64,000 nt of DNA, taken from Pelagadaptatus sp034112445 (GTDB lineage: Bacteria > Pseudomonadota > Gammaproteobacteria > Pseudomonadales > Cellvibrionaceae). Below are positions 41,378 to 50,266 of the stretch, piece by piece. Below the pieces are notes generated by a model. It saw only the letters and a list, made by a program, of their open reading frames with translations. It ran no database searches and was not told the DNA's origin. Position 1 is the stretch's first letter. Each line of letters starts with the position of its first letter. The position numbers and the translations under genes are program-made. The stretch covers positions 124,001 to 188,000 of the forward strand of contig JAWUVI010000014.1 of the NCBI GenBank assembly GCA_034112445.1, given 5' to 3'.

Positions 41378-43591
41378 ATGGGTTTCGGGGATGACGAAGA
41401 TATTCTTCAGGATTTTCTGGTTGAAGCCGGTGAAATCTTGGAGCTATTATCCGAACAATTAGTAGATCTCGAACAACGTCCTGATGATAAGGATTTGTTG
41501 AACGCAATCTTTCGTGGTTTTCATACCGTTAAAGGTGGGGCTGGTTTTTTACAGCTCAACGAAATGGTTGAATGCTGCCATGTGACGGAAAACCTATTTG
41601 ATATTTTACGTAACGGGAAGCGTGATGTTACGTCGGAATTGATGGATATCGTTTTAAAAGCACTCGATACGGTCAATGAGCAATTTGAGCAAACCTCTCA
41701 ACGTGTTGAGGTGACTCGTGCTCCACCAGAACTTATTAGTGCGTTAGAGCGTTTGGTGTCGTGTGAAGACTTACTTGAAGGTGCCGATGCGGCGCCCGAT
41801 GAAGCAGAGCCTGAAACAGCGGCAACGACCCTGGGTTCGGGAGAGGGGGAAGGTGACATTACCGACTCTGAGTTTGAAGAGCTACTTGATGCAATAAGTG
41901 ATGACTCCCCAGTGAGCTCTCCAGAATCAGCAGTTTCTTCAGCTAGCGATAGTGATGAAATTTCAGATGATGAATTTGATAACTTATTGGATCAGTTGCA
42001 CGGGAAGGGTAAAGGGCCCGGGACTGAAGCTCCAAGCTCTGTAGTGGCGCCGATTTCTGCTTCTGATAACAATGAAATTACAGAAGATGAATTTGATGCT
42101 CTCCTTGATCAATTACACGGTAAGGGCAAAGCACCTAGTGCAACCGCTCCAGCAAGTAAACTAGCGGCACCTAAACCTAGCGATGATTCCATCAGTGAAG
42201 ATGAATTTGATGCATTACTAGACGAACTGCATGGTAAAGGCTCTGGCCCTACAAAGGCGTCAGGTGCGAAACCAGCTGCTGCTAATCCCGCCAAAACTCA
42301 AAAGTCAGAGCCGGCAAAAAAACCAGAGCCAGTGAAGCCCGTTGCCCCGAATAAACCCGCAGCACCAACTCAACCTGTAGCTAAAAGCGGTAGTAAAGAA
42401 GGTGGTGCTTCGCCGCCAGCGGGAGAAACAACCGTTCGAGTTGATACGCAACGTCTAGACGATATCATGAATATGGTGGGTGAGCTGGTGTTGGTTCGTA
42501 ATCGCTTGGTTCGTTTAGGGTTGAACGCCAATGATGAAATTCTTTCTAAAGCTGTTGGTAATTTAGATGTAGTAACCGGTGATCTTCAAAGCTCGGTTAT
42601 GAAAACTAGGATGCAGCCTATTAAAAAGGTTTTTGGACGCTTTCCTCGAGTAGTAAGAGATTTGGCTAGAAACTTGAAAAAAGAAATCAATCTTGAGCTT
42701 GAAGGTGAAGAAACTGATTTAGATAAAAACCTAGTCGAGGCACTGGCTGATCCTTTAGTCCATTTGGTTAGAAACTCTGTAGATCACGGCATAGAATTAC
42801 CGGCTGTTCGGGAGGCTCAAAATAAACCTCGTGTTGGTAAAGTTATTCTGGCAGCACAGCAAGAGGGTGACCATATTCTTCTTACTATCACTGATGATGG
42901 TGGTGGTATGGATCCGGATAAGTTGCGGGGAATTGCTGTTGATAAAGGCGTACTGGACGAAGATGCGGCAGCACGCTTAACTGACGGAGAGGCTTTTTCA
43001 TTAATCTTTGCTCCAGGTTTTTCCACTAAAACAGAAATATCAGACGTTTCCGGTCGAGGCGTTGGTATGGATGTAGTGAAAACAAAAATCACTCAGCTCA
43101 ATGGCTCTATTGAAATTGAATCTGTGATGGGTGAAGGCACTCGCATTATTATTAAAGTGCCGCTAACGCTTGCTATTATGCCGACTTTGATGATTATGGT
43201 TGGACATCAAACGTTTGCATTACCATTGGCCAGTGTGAATGAAATTTTTCATATGGACCTTACTCACACCAATATTGTCGATGGACAAGAGTGTGTTACT
43301 GTTAGAGAAAAAGCGGTACCTATCTTTCACCTTAAGCGTTGGTTAGTTCGGGGCGGTTCTGATATTCCAGAACCTAAAGAGGCTCATGTTGTTATTGTAT
43401 CGGTAGGGACTCAGCGAGTAGGGTTTGTTGTTGATCAATTAATTGGTCAAGAAGAAGTTGTTATCAAGCCATTGGGTAAAATGCTGCAAGGAACACCCGG
43501 CATGGCAGGAGCAACTATTACAGGTGACGGGACTATTGCGTTAATACTAGATGTGCCAAGCATGTTGAAGCGATACGTTGGTCATTCCTGA
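41378..43591 (+). CDS. cheA: Flagellar CheA histidine kinase with repeated docking-like motif
   Basis: A 737-residue kinase. P1 has the phospho-His49 in FRGFHTVKGGAGF. Instead of a folded P2, residues about 160-285 carry four copies of an acidic motif (starts near 160, 193, 232 and 270), the last three ending LLDQLHGKGK or similar. A Pro/Ala/Lys-rich linker (285-350) precedes P3 (MNMVGELVLVRNRLVRL), P4 (HLVRNSVDHGIELP, DDGGGMD, SGRGVGMDVV) and P5. It phosphorylates CheY and CheB in response to receptors. Similar repeats are, as I recall, found in Pseudomonas CheA. Confidence 0.96.
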   Translation: MGFGDDEDILQDFLVEAGEILELLSEQLVDLEQRPDDKDLLNAIFRGFHTVKGGAGFLQLNEMVECCHVTENLFDILRNGKRDVTSELMDIVLKALDTVNEQFEQTSQRVEVTRAPPELISALERLVSCEDLLEGADAAPDEAEPETAATTLGSGEGEGDITDSEFEELLDAISDDSPVSSPESAVSSASDSDEISDDEFDNLLDQLHGKGKGPGTEAPSSVVAPISASDNNEITEDEFDALLDQLHGKGKAPSATAPASKLAAPKPSDDSISEDEFDALLDELHGKGSGPTKASGAKPAAANPAKTQKSEPAKKPEPVKPVAPNKPAAPTQPVAKSGSKEGGASPPAGETTVRVDTQRLDDIMNMVGELVLVRNRLVRLGLNANDEILSKAVGNLDVVTGDLQSSVMKTRMQPIKKVFGRFPRVVRDLARNLKKEINLELEGEETDLDKNLVEALADPLVHLVRNSVDHGIELPAVREAQNKPRVGKVILAAQQEGDHILLTITDDGGGMDPDKLRGIAVDKGVLDEDAAARLTDGEAFSLIFAPGFSTKTEISDVSGRGVGMDVVKTKITQLNGSIEIESVMGEGTRIIIKVPLTLAIMPTLMIMVGHQTFALPLASVNEIFHMDLTHTNIVDGQECVTVREKAVPIFHLKRWLVRGGSDIPEPKEAHVVIVSVGTQRVGFVVDQLIGQEEVVIKPLGKMLQGTPGMAGATITGDGTIALILDVPSMLKRYVGHS

Positions 43592-43676
43592 TGAGGTCTA
43601 GATTGAAGTCGAATAAACTTTTTTAGGTGTCTCATGGTTTTAAGTCATCAGAGTGCTACGCTAGTAGCCTCTCTTA

Positions 43677-43705
43677 TAAAAAGCTCAGTACTGCTGGGCT
43701 TTTTT
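43677..43705 (+). terminator. Terminator between cheA and cheB
   Basis: Stem AAGCTCAG (43681-43688) / CTGGGCTT (43694-43701) with one G-T pair, loop of five bases, then a run of six T. It lies 90 bases after cheA and 48 bases before cheB. Confidence 0.8.
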
Positions 43706-43752
43706 GTTTTCATTGATCTGACCCCTAAGCAGAGCAATTGCCAGGGGGTTGG

Positions 43753-44919
43753 ATGTCTATAACAGTACTGATTGTTGACGATTCTCATTTTTTCCAGCAT
43801 CGCTTAACTGAGATGTTAAATGAACACCCAGATTTAAAAGTTGTGGGTGTTGCTTCTAATGGTCGTGAAGCTGTGGAGAAAGCTAAAAGTTTAAACCCTG
43901 ATGTTATTACTATGGATTATGAAATGCCTGTCATGGATGGCGTTACAGCTGTTAGGCAGATTATGGCTCATAAGCCTGTGCCCATTTTAATGTTTTCATC
44001 TCTTACTTATGAAGGGGCGAAGACCACTTTAGATGCGCTTGAAGCTGGTGCTGTTGATTTTATACCTAAGAATTTCGCCGAGATATCCAAAGGCTCTGAA
44101 GCTCTCAAGAAAAAATTGCACAACCGGTTGTTATCTATTTGCAATAAGCGGAGCGTGTTCGTAGTTAAATCTTCCGCTGAACCTCAATCCAATACTGTTA
44201 CAGGGAATAATAAAGCAGAGGATAAGGGTTCTGTTGTTAAAGCGGATTCTGTGTCTGGAAAGAATTTTGACTCAAAAGCTTTTGAAAAACCGAAGCGTGC
44301 CGATACAAGTCATATAAGAAGTAACATTGCAGCGAAAGATGTGTCGCTCAAGGGGCGAGTTAAACTTTTAGCTATAGGCGCGTCAACGGGGGGGCCTGTT
44401 GCACTAACTGAGATATTAAAGAGTCTTCCATCTGAGTTTCCTGTCCCCATTGTTTTGACTCAGCATATGCCTGAGAACTTTACTAAGGCGTTTTCAGATC
44501 GATTAAATCGCCAGTGTAAAATTTCGGTAAAAGAAGCTGAAGACGGCGATCAACTTCTTCCTGGTAGAGCTTTGTTAGCTCCTGGCGGAAAACAAATGTT
44601 GATTGATAGGCGCGGCTCTATAAAGATTTTGCCGGGTGATGACAGAACTAATTACAAACCGTCTGTAGACATTACATTTGGCTCTGCGGCTAATGCTTAT
44701 GGTAGTGAAGTGCTTGCTATTATTTTGACGGGAATGGGTGCTGATGGCTGTGAAGGTGCTCGGTTATTAAAGCAGCGTGGTTCTTTTGTTTGGAGCCAAG
44801 ATGAACAATCTTGCGTAATTTATGGAATGCCTATGACAGTCGCTAAAGCACAGTTAACAGATAAAGTTATTGCTTTGTCCGATGTGGCGCCGCAATTAAT
44901 TAAAGCCTTGATGAGCTGA
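43753..44919 (+). CDS. cheB: Flagellar CheB methylesterase
   Basis: A 388-residue protein: receiver (VDDSHFFQHRL, Asp in ITMDYEMPVMDG), a Ser/Lys-rich linker of about 70 residues, and the methylesterase domain with IGASTGGPVALTE, TQHMPENFTKAF and TGMGADGCEGARL. It demethylates receptors in the flagellar pathway. ATG 43753 has AGGGGG 5 bases upstream; TTG 43738 is in frame but lacks support. motC begins 1 base after its stop. Confidence 0.95.
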   Translation: MSITVLIVDDSHFFQHRLTEMLNEHPDLKVVGVASNGREAVEKAKSLNPDVITMDYEMPVMDGVTAVRQIMAHKPVPILMFSSLTYEGAKTTLDALEAGAVDFIPKNFAEISKGSEALKKKLHNRLLSICNKRSVFVVKSSAEPQSNTVTGNNKAEDKGSVVKADSVSGKNFDSKAFEKPKRADTSHIRSNIAAKDVSLKGRVKLLAIGASTGGPVALTEILKSLPSEFPVPIVLTQHMPENFTKAFSDRLNRQCKISVKEAEDGDQLLPGRALLAPGGKQMLIDRRGSIKILPGDDRTNYKPSVDITFGSAANAYGSEVLAIILTGMGADGCEGARLLKQRGSFVWSQDEQSCVIYGMPMTVAKAQLTDKVIALSDVAPQLIKALMS

Positions 44920-44920
44920 T

Positions 44921-45664
44921 ATGGATATTTTAAGTTTAATTGGTGTTGCTTTGGGGTTTGCTGCGTTGATTGGTGGCAACTTTCTTGAAGGAGGATCATT
45001 ACAGTCTTTGATTAATGGTCCCGCGGCACTTATCGTCATTGGCGGTACTGTGGGAGCTGCAATGCTGCAGACTCCTTTGGCGCAGTTAAAACGGGCAATG
45101 GTTATTTTTCCGTGGGTTTTTCTGCCGCCTCAGTTTTCATTTAATGTTGGGTTAAATAGTGTTGTGAAGTGGGCAATGGCGGCCCGTAAAGAAGGGCTTT
45201 TGGGTTTAGAAACGATTGCTGAAACAGAAAAAGATATGTTTGCGCGCAAAGGTTTGCAATTGTTAGTTGATGGCAGTGAATCAGAGTCAATACGGCGTGT
45301 GCTTGAGACTGAATTGATTATCCATGAGCAACGAGATCTAGATTCTGTGAAATTCTTTGAGTCAATGGGGGGCTACTCACCCACTATAGGTATTATTGGC
45401 GCTGTAATGGGTTTGATTCATGTAATGCAAAATTTAGCCGATCCAAATGAATTAGGGCCAGGTATAGCCGTCGCATTTGTAGCAACGATTTACGGTGTTG
45501 CTTTTGCTAATTTATTTCTACTTCCTGTCGCCCATAAAATTAAAATGTGCATTCATGAGCAAGCTCAATACAGAGAGTTAATTATTGAAGGCATTATTGC
45601 GATTGCTGAGGGTGAAAACCCCCGCAGTATAGAGATGAAACTAAATGGTTATCTGCCGAAATAA
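44921..45664 (+). CDS. motC: Flagellar stator protein MotC
   Basis: A 247-residue MotA/TolQ-family stator protein with four membrane helices (about 5-22, 33-50, 145-170, 180-205) and a cytoplasmic loop with charged residues that contacts FliG. The GGYSPTIGIIGAVMGLI segment is the conserved third helix. Position next to cheB and followed by motD identifies it as MotC of the second Pseudomonas-type stator rather than MotA. Confidence 0.93.
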   Translation: MDILSLIGVALGFAALIGGNFLEGGSLQSLINGPAALIVIGGTVGAAMLQTPLAQLKRAMVIFPWVFLPPQFSFNVGLNSVVKWAMAARKEGLLGLETIAETEKDMFARKGLQLLVDGSESESIRRVLETELIIHEQRDLDSVKFFESMGGYSPTIGIIGAVMGLIHVMQNLADPNELGPGIAVAFVATIYGVAFANLFLLPVAHKIKMCIHEQAQYRELIIEGIIAIAEGENPRSIEMKLNGYLPK

Positions 45665-45684
45665 ATAAGTGAGGCGAAGTAATC

Positions 45685-46764
45685 ATGGCCAGACGGAGAC
45701 CAGAAGAGCCACCTATTAGTCACGAGCGTTGGCTGGTATCTTACGCTGATTTTATTACCTTATTGTTTGCCTTTTTTGTAGTGATGTATTCTATTTCTCA
45801 AGTAAACGAAGGAAAATATCGAATTCTTTCCGATACTCTAGTCTCCGCTTTTAATAACTCCATACCGACGAATATTAGTCCGATTCAAGTGGGTGATCCA
45901 AGTTTAAGTGTTGATCCTAGTGCTATTGATTTACAATCCATTGAGACGCTAAAGGTCGGTGAAGGTGATTTTGATGGTGATGGATCATTTGATAAAACAG
46001 CTGACTTACCTCAATTATCCGACTTGTTTGAAAAAGAATTCTCAGCTCTTATTGCTGAGCAAAAAATTCAGCTACATAGTAACGAGCTGTGGTTAGAAGT
46101 TGAGTTGAGTTCAAGCATACTATTTGAGAGTGCTGATGCTGAAGCCAGTCTGCAAGCGGAAAATATCTTTGCTGATATCGCTGGTATTCTTAAGCCTTTT
46201 AATAATCCGATCCAAGTTGAAGGATTTACTGATGATATCCCTATAAATAATGCTAAATTTCCTAGTAATTGGGAGTTGTCAGCAGCTCGTGCAGCATCCG
46301 TTGTCAGGTTGTTAATGGCGGGTGATATTGAGGCCAAGCGTTTGTCGGCTGTCGGATACGGTGAATTTCAACCGGTTGCGGATAACAATACTGTCGAGGG
46401 CCGATCAAAAAACCGTCGAGTTGTTTTAATGATAGCGCGTGAAAAACAAAATCGACCGAATGTTAAAACATTTGAAGATGTAGAGCAGGCCGTCAATCCA
46501 CCTTTAATTGATGTGAGTGAACCTTATGTCCAGCCGGGTTTGGGCGATGATATTACTGAGATGGGCAGTTTGCCTGTTGAGAGTGCCATTTCACCCCTGC
46601 TTGAAGCTACAGAAGGGCTAGATGTCGGTAACACGCTAGATGATATTGATAAAAATACTACAGAGGTTGAGGACAGGTTGGCGCCTATTGGAGACATTAA
46701 GCCCGTAGAAACGAATCAGGGAGGCTTGCTGTTTACAAGTGATCCGAATTTGCCTAGAAACTAA
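45685..46764 (+). CDS. motD: Flagellar stator protein MotD
   Basis: A 359-residue MotB-family protein. The single membrane helix has the ion-binding Asp22 in VSYADFITLLFAFFVVMYS. An OmpA-like peptidoglycan-binding domain (about 150-265, VEGFTDDIPINN, WELSAARAASVVRLL) anchors it to the wall. The C-terminal about 90 residues are an Asp/Glu/Pro-rich extension without recognisable motif. SD GAGG precedes ATG 45685. Confidence 0.93.
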   Translation: MARRRPEEPPISHERWLVSYADFITLLFAFFVVMYSISQVNEGKYRILSDTLVSAFNNSIPTNISPIQVGDPSLSVDPSAIDLQSIETLKVGEGDFDGDGSFDKTADLPQLSDLFEKEFSALIAEQKIQLHSNELWLEVELSSSILFESADAEASLQAENIFADIAGILKPFNNPIQVEGFTDDIPINNAKFPSNWELSAARAASVVRLLMAGDIEAKRLSAVGYGEFQPVADNNTVEGRSKNRRVVLMIAREKQNRPNVKTFEDVEQAVNPPLIDVSEPYVQPGLGDDITEMGSLPVESAISPLLEATEGLDVGNTLDDIDKNTTEVEDRLAPIGDIKPVETNQGGLLFTSDPNLPRN

Positions 46765-46901
46765 AATAGGTTTTTAATGAGTAGGCATAATTTTTGCTGA
46801 TGTATTAAGAATGATTGATGTTTTGAATAGGTATGACATTTTATTGGCGTTTTTAAATTATAATTTACGATAACGCTTAATGTAATTGGGGATTGAAATT
46901 G

Positions 46902-47693
46902 TTGCAGGTTCTGACAATTGCGAATCAAAAAGGTGGTGTCGGTAAGACGACGACTACAGCTGCTCTCGGTGGTTTATACGCCGAGAAGGGTGACCGTGTT
47001 TTGCTGTTAGATATAGATCCTCATGGTTCTTTAAGCAGTTATTTTAAACAAGATCCCGACTCTATAGAGCGCTCCACGTTTACCTTATTTCAAGAACGTA
47101 AGTCTTTAACTGCTGAATGTGTGAAATCATGCATTGTTGAAACTGGGGTTGAGGGTCTTAAATTAATTCCTGCGTCGACAGCATTGGCCACTCTAGAGCG
47201 GCAAGCTATAGGGCAAGATGGCATGGGCCTGGTTATTACCAAAGCATTGTCACTGATTTCTGATGATTATGATCGGGTGTTGATAGATTGTCCGCCATTA
47301 CTGGGTGTTTTGATGATCAACGCTTTGGCTGCTTGCCAAGAGTTAATCGTGCCAGTACAAACAGAGTTCCTAGCCTTAAAGGGTTTGGAACGAATGATTC
47401 ATACTTTAGATATGTTAAGTAAGTCTCGCAAAAAACCATTGGAATATACGATTGTTCCAACAATGTTCGACCGTCGTACGCAAGCTTCGGTTGGGAGTCT
47501 AAGAGTTATCAGAAATACCTATAGTGACCAAGTTTGGCCTGGTAAAATACCTGTTGATACCAAGTTAAGAGATGCCAGTAAGGCTGGTGTTCCTCCTCAT
47601 TTGTTTGATCCTAATAGTCGAGCGGTTGATGCATATCGATCGCTATTGAAGTGGCAAGCTAATAAAACGGATGAAGGCGGTCGCAGAGGTTAA
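46902..47693 (+). CDS. ParC-type ParA-family ATPase (chemotaxis array positioning)
   Basis: A 264-residue ParA-like ATPase with deviant Walker A KGGVGKT at 10-16, LLDIDPHGSLSSYF and VLIDCPPLLGVLMINAL. It matches Pseudomonas PA1462 as I remember it and corresponds to Vibrio ParC, which brings chemotaxis arrays to the pole. The gene symbol parC is left blank because it also names topoisomerase IV. The start is uncertain: TTG codons at 46893, 46899 and 46902 are in frame; GGGGA at 46888-46892 favours 46899 or 46902, and 46902 aligns best with PA1462. Confidence 0.9.
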   Translation: MQVLTIANQKGGVGKTTTTAALGGLYAEKGDRVLLLDIDPHGSLSSYFKQDPDSIERSTFTLFQERKSLTAECVKSCIVETGVEGLKLIPASTALATLERQAIGQDGMGLVITKALSLISDDYDRVLIDCPPLLGVLMINALAACQELIVPVQTEFLALKGLERMIHTLDMLSKSRKKPLEYTIVPTMFDRRTQASVGSLRVIRNTYSDQVWPGKIPVDTKLRDASKAGVPPHLFDPNSRAVDAYRSLLKWQANKTDEGGRRG

Positions 47694-47695
47694 TT

Positions 47696-48577
47696 ATGTC
47701 AATTGAAACCCCTCAAGATAGCCTCCAACATTATTTCGATGATTTATTGTTGTTGCCGGAAGAAGCCGAAGTTAACATTCCACCAAAAGTGGTACTGAAG
47801 CCTCAGGTTGATGAGGCCAAACAATTACCGCGATATCAATACGACGAACAGCGTGAAAAAGAGCAGTTAGCACAAAAAAAATTAGCTAAATTGTTGGCTT
47901 CATCGGCAGCGGTTGAGATTGAAACTACGGTAGAACCAATTGAATCAGTGTTAGTAGATCCTGTGCTAGAAAAATCAGTAACTACTATTTCTAGTTCAGC
48001 TTTATCTGTGCCAGAGCTTGGGGCAGTCGTTAGTATTCCAGAGACTGAAAATGCGTTAGATGAAGTAGTAGAGTCAGGGGCCTCTGAGGAGATAATGGCC
48101 GCCCTTGAATGGATGGATAATGGTCGTCCATGCTGGGCCCAGAGCCGCTTTGATGTACTGCTATTTACTGTTTCAGGTTTAACCTTAGCGGTGCCATTAA
48201 TTGCTTTGGGGCAAATTCAACCTATTACCGATGAGTTGACTCCTTTGTTTGGTCAAGCCGATTGGTTTATGGGTATCCAGCCTACGGCAGTTGGTAAAAT
48301 TAGAACTATTAACACATCTAAATTTGTAATGCCTGAACGCTACGATGAGTCTTTTTTAAAAACGGCTAAATATGTGGTATCAATTGATGGGTTGCCATGG
48401 GGTCTGGCTGTTGATGCGGTTAATCAACCTATAAGTTTAGAGCCGGAAGATGTGAAGTGGCGCTCTGAAAGAAGCAAGCGTGCATGGCTAGCGGGCACGG
48501 TAAAACAGCACATGTGTGCATTGATTGATATCCCTATGATGGGTAAGTTATTGCAGGATAGTGATAAGTCAAAATAA
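47696..48577 (+). CDS. parP: ParP, CheW-like array-integration protein
   Basis: A 293-residue protein. The N-terminal about 140 residues are low-complexity (Pro, Glu, Val-rich); the C-terminal about 145 residues are a divergent CheW-like fold (FDVLLFTVSGLTLAVPLIAL, WFMGIQPTAVGKIRTINTSK, GLPWGLAVDAVNQPISLEP). ParP links ParC to CheA and stabilises polar arrays in Vibrio and Pseudomonas relatives. It begins 2 bases after the ParC-like ATPase gene. Confidence 0.88.
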   Translation: MSIETPQDSLQHYFDDLLLLPEEAEVNIPPKVVLKPQVDEAKQLPRYQYDEQREKEQLAQKKLAKLLASSAAVEIETTVEPIESVLVDPVLEKSVTTISSSALSVPELGAVVSIPETENALDEVVESGASEEIMAALEWMDNGRPCWAQSRFDVLLFTVSGLTLAVPLIALGQIQPITDELTPLFGQADWFMGIQPTAVGKIRTINTSKFVMPERYDESFLKTAKYVVSIDGLPWGLAVDAVNQPISLEPEDVKWRSERSKRAWLAGTVKQHMCALIDIPMMGKLLQDSDKSK

Positions 48578-48634
48578 TTATTTTTACGTTTTTAGAAGAA
48601 AAAATTTAACTTGAAACGATTTCAGTCGATAGAC

Positions 48635-48650
48635 TGGCATAGAAGCTGCT
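48635..48650 (+). promoter_or_regulatory. Possible sigma-54-like motif before cheW
   Basis: TGGCAT-N5-CTGCT has GG and GC at correct spacing, 68 bases before cheW. The -12 element is imperfect. An overlapping weak sigma-28-like -10 (GTCGATAG, 48626-48633) makes the choice uncertain. Confidence 0.35.
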
Positions 48651-48717
48651 ATTAACTATAGTAGTGAAGAGATTATGTTAGTTTTTTGACGCTAAGCTTT
48701 ACTGAGGAAAATAGGAT

Positions 48718-49200
48718 ATGGCAACCAGCGCGACCAAAAAAGAAAGTGATGATCCAGTCTTGCAGTGGGTAACGTTTAAGTTGGCCGGTGAGACTTATGG
48801 TATTAATGTAATGCAAGTACAAGAAGTGCTACGTTACTCAGAAATTGCCCCTGTACCTGGCGCACCGACTTATGTGTTGGGGATTATTAATCTACGCGGC
48901 AACGTTGTTACGGTTATTGATACCCGTCACCGTTTTGGCTTGGAGTCAGGAGAAGTTACTGACAATACGCGTATCGTTATTATTGAAGCAGATAGCCATG
49001 TCGTGGGTATTTTGGTTGATAGTGTGGCAGAGGTTGTGTACTTACGTCAGTCAGAAGTTGAAACTGCTCCAAATGTTGGTAATGAAGAAAGCGCCAAGTT
49101 TATTCAAGGTGTTTGTCATAAGAACGATGAATTGTTGATTCTTATCGAATTGGACAAGCTTTTAACCGATGAAGAATGGGCAGAAATGGAAGCGTTTTAA
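48718..49200 (+). CDS. cheW: Flagellar CheW coupling protein
   Basis: A 160-residue CheW, close to Pseudomonas CheW: LAGETYGINVMQVQEVLRY, VLGIINLRGNVVTVIDTRHRFG, LVDSVAEVVYLRQSEVE and a Glu/Trp-rich end (LTDEEWAEMEAF). It connects receptors to the CheA at 41378. It is the last chemotaxis gene of this run and has a candidate promoter in the 140-base gap before it. Confidence 0.95.
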   Translation: MATSATKKESDDPVLQWVTFKLAGETYGINVMQVQEVLRYSEIAPVPGAPTYVLGIINLRGNVVTVIDTRHRFGLESGEVTDNTRIVIIEADSHVVGILVDSVAEVVYLRQSEVETAPNVGNEESAKFIQGVCHKNDELLILIELDKLLTDEEWAEMEAF

Positions 49201-49282
49201 ACGTACCAATCGGACTGTATTGAGTATCAATAGAGTTTTGAGTTTAAGGCAAAATTAAAGGCAAGGGTTAAAGGTGAGAGTT

Positions 49283-49732
49283 ATGGTTTCTAGTGATTTA
49301 TGGATGGATTTTGCTTTGGCTGGCAGCATCGGTATTAGCTGGATGGCTATGGCTCTTGGTTTGATCTGTTATGCTCGCTTGCGTAAGCAATCTGTATTAA
49401 CTCAGAAGCTATACCAAAGGCTTGATCATAATCTACAGATGACAAATAACGGCTCTCTTGGTATGGGCAAACGGTTAATAGCTCTAGAGCAGCAATTACA
49501 TCATGCTGACTTACAGGAAGCTGCTAATAGCGTAGATAATGCTAAGCCTGAAGCTGTATCTCCAGCTGGACAGCATATTATTGAAGGTTTGGCTCCAGAC
49601 CTGGCTGATGCAGCAAGATTACTGAATGCCGGTTTGTTGCCTGATGAAGTATCTCGTCGTTGTGGCATCTCAAGAGCTGAGGCTTCATTAATGCAATTAA
49701 TGCATAGCCAAGTTCAGGGTGCTGCCGCTTGA
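49283..49732 (+). CDS. DUF2802-like membrane-anchored protein
   Basis: A 149-residue protein with one N-terminal membrane helix (about residues 8-30) and a cytoplasmic region containing a coiled coil and, at the end, a small helical motif (LPDEVSRRCGISRAEASLMQLM) that looks like a helix-turn-helix. It occupies the place of Pseudomonas PA1465, immediately after cheW, and I believe it belongs to DUF2802. Function unknown. The start is ATG 49283 or GTG 49274; both have AAGG-type sites upstream. Confidence 0.75.
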   Translation: MVSSDLWMDFALAGSIGISWMAMALGLICYARLRKQSVLTQKLYQRLDHNLQMTNNGSLGMGKRLIALEQQLHHADLQEAANSVDNAKPEAVSPAGQHIIEGLAPDLADAARLLNAGLLPDEVSRRCGISRAEASLMQLMHSQVQGAAA

Positions 49733-49735
49733 GTT

Positions 49736-50260
49736 ATGTTGCGAACCTTATGTGTCTTAATAGTAAGTTCTTTATTAGCGTCTTGTGCCTTAGTTGATGT
49801 TCGAGAAATAACTCGGTACGAGCAAGGCGGGCAATCCCCTCCAGAAGCTACAATTGATAACCTTGTTTCTGGTACAACAACCAAGCGTTGGGTGTTAGAA
49901 AATCTAGGTAAACCTGACAACATTAGTCCTTATAAAAACTCCACTGAAATATTCACCTATCGCTATGTTGAGTCTAAAGCAGAGCGGGTTCGGATTGCAT
50001 TATTGTTTAAGTTTGAAAATCGAAAAGAGCATGACAAACATATCTTTGTACAAATAGGTGACGGCCTTGTTATCAACTATTGGCGGGATTATGAATTGCC
50101 TTTGGTAGCGGAAGACAGCTTTAGGGGTGCACCTAAGCTTGAAGCGTTCGTTGTTCCTGATTTACCTAAAGAGCAGGAGCAGGGTGAAGCATTAACAACG
50201 TTAACATCTAAAATAAAGGCAGCATTTAAAAAGAGTGCGCCACGGAAAAAGCCACACTGA
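49736..50260 (+). CDS. Predicted outer-membrane lipoprotein, SmpA/BamE-like
   Basis: A 174-residue protein with a short signal peptide and lipobox LLASC (Cys17), so it is likely lipidated and exported. A segment TTKRWVLENLGKPDNISPY resembles the SmpA/BamE (OmlA) fold. The C-terminal 30 residues are Lys-rich. It begins 3 bases after the DUF2802-like gene and is the last gene on this strand before four minus-strand genes; the stop is only 6 bases from the yciK stop. The role, if any, in motility is unknown. Confidence 0.75.
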   Translation: MLRTLCVLIVSSLLASCALVDVREITRYEQGGQSPPEATIDNLVSGTTTKRWVLENLGKPDNISPYKNSTEIFTYRYVESKAERVRIALLFKFENRKEHDKHIFVQIGDGLVINYWRDYELPLVAEDSFRGAPKLEAFVVPDLPKEQEQGEALTTLTSKIKAAFKKSAPRKKPH

Positions 50261-50266
50261 TTTTTT

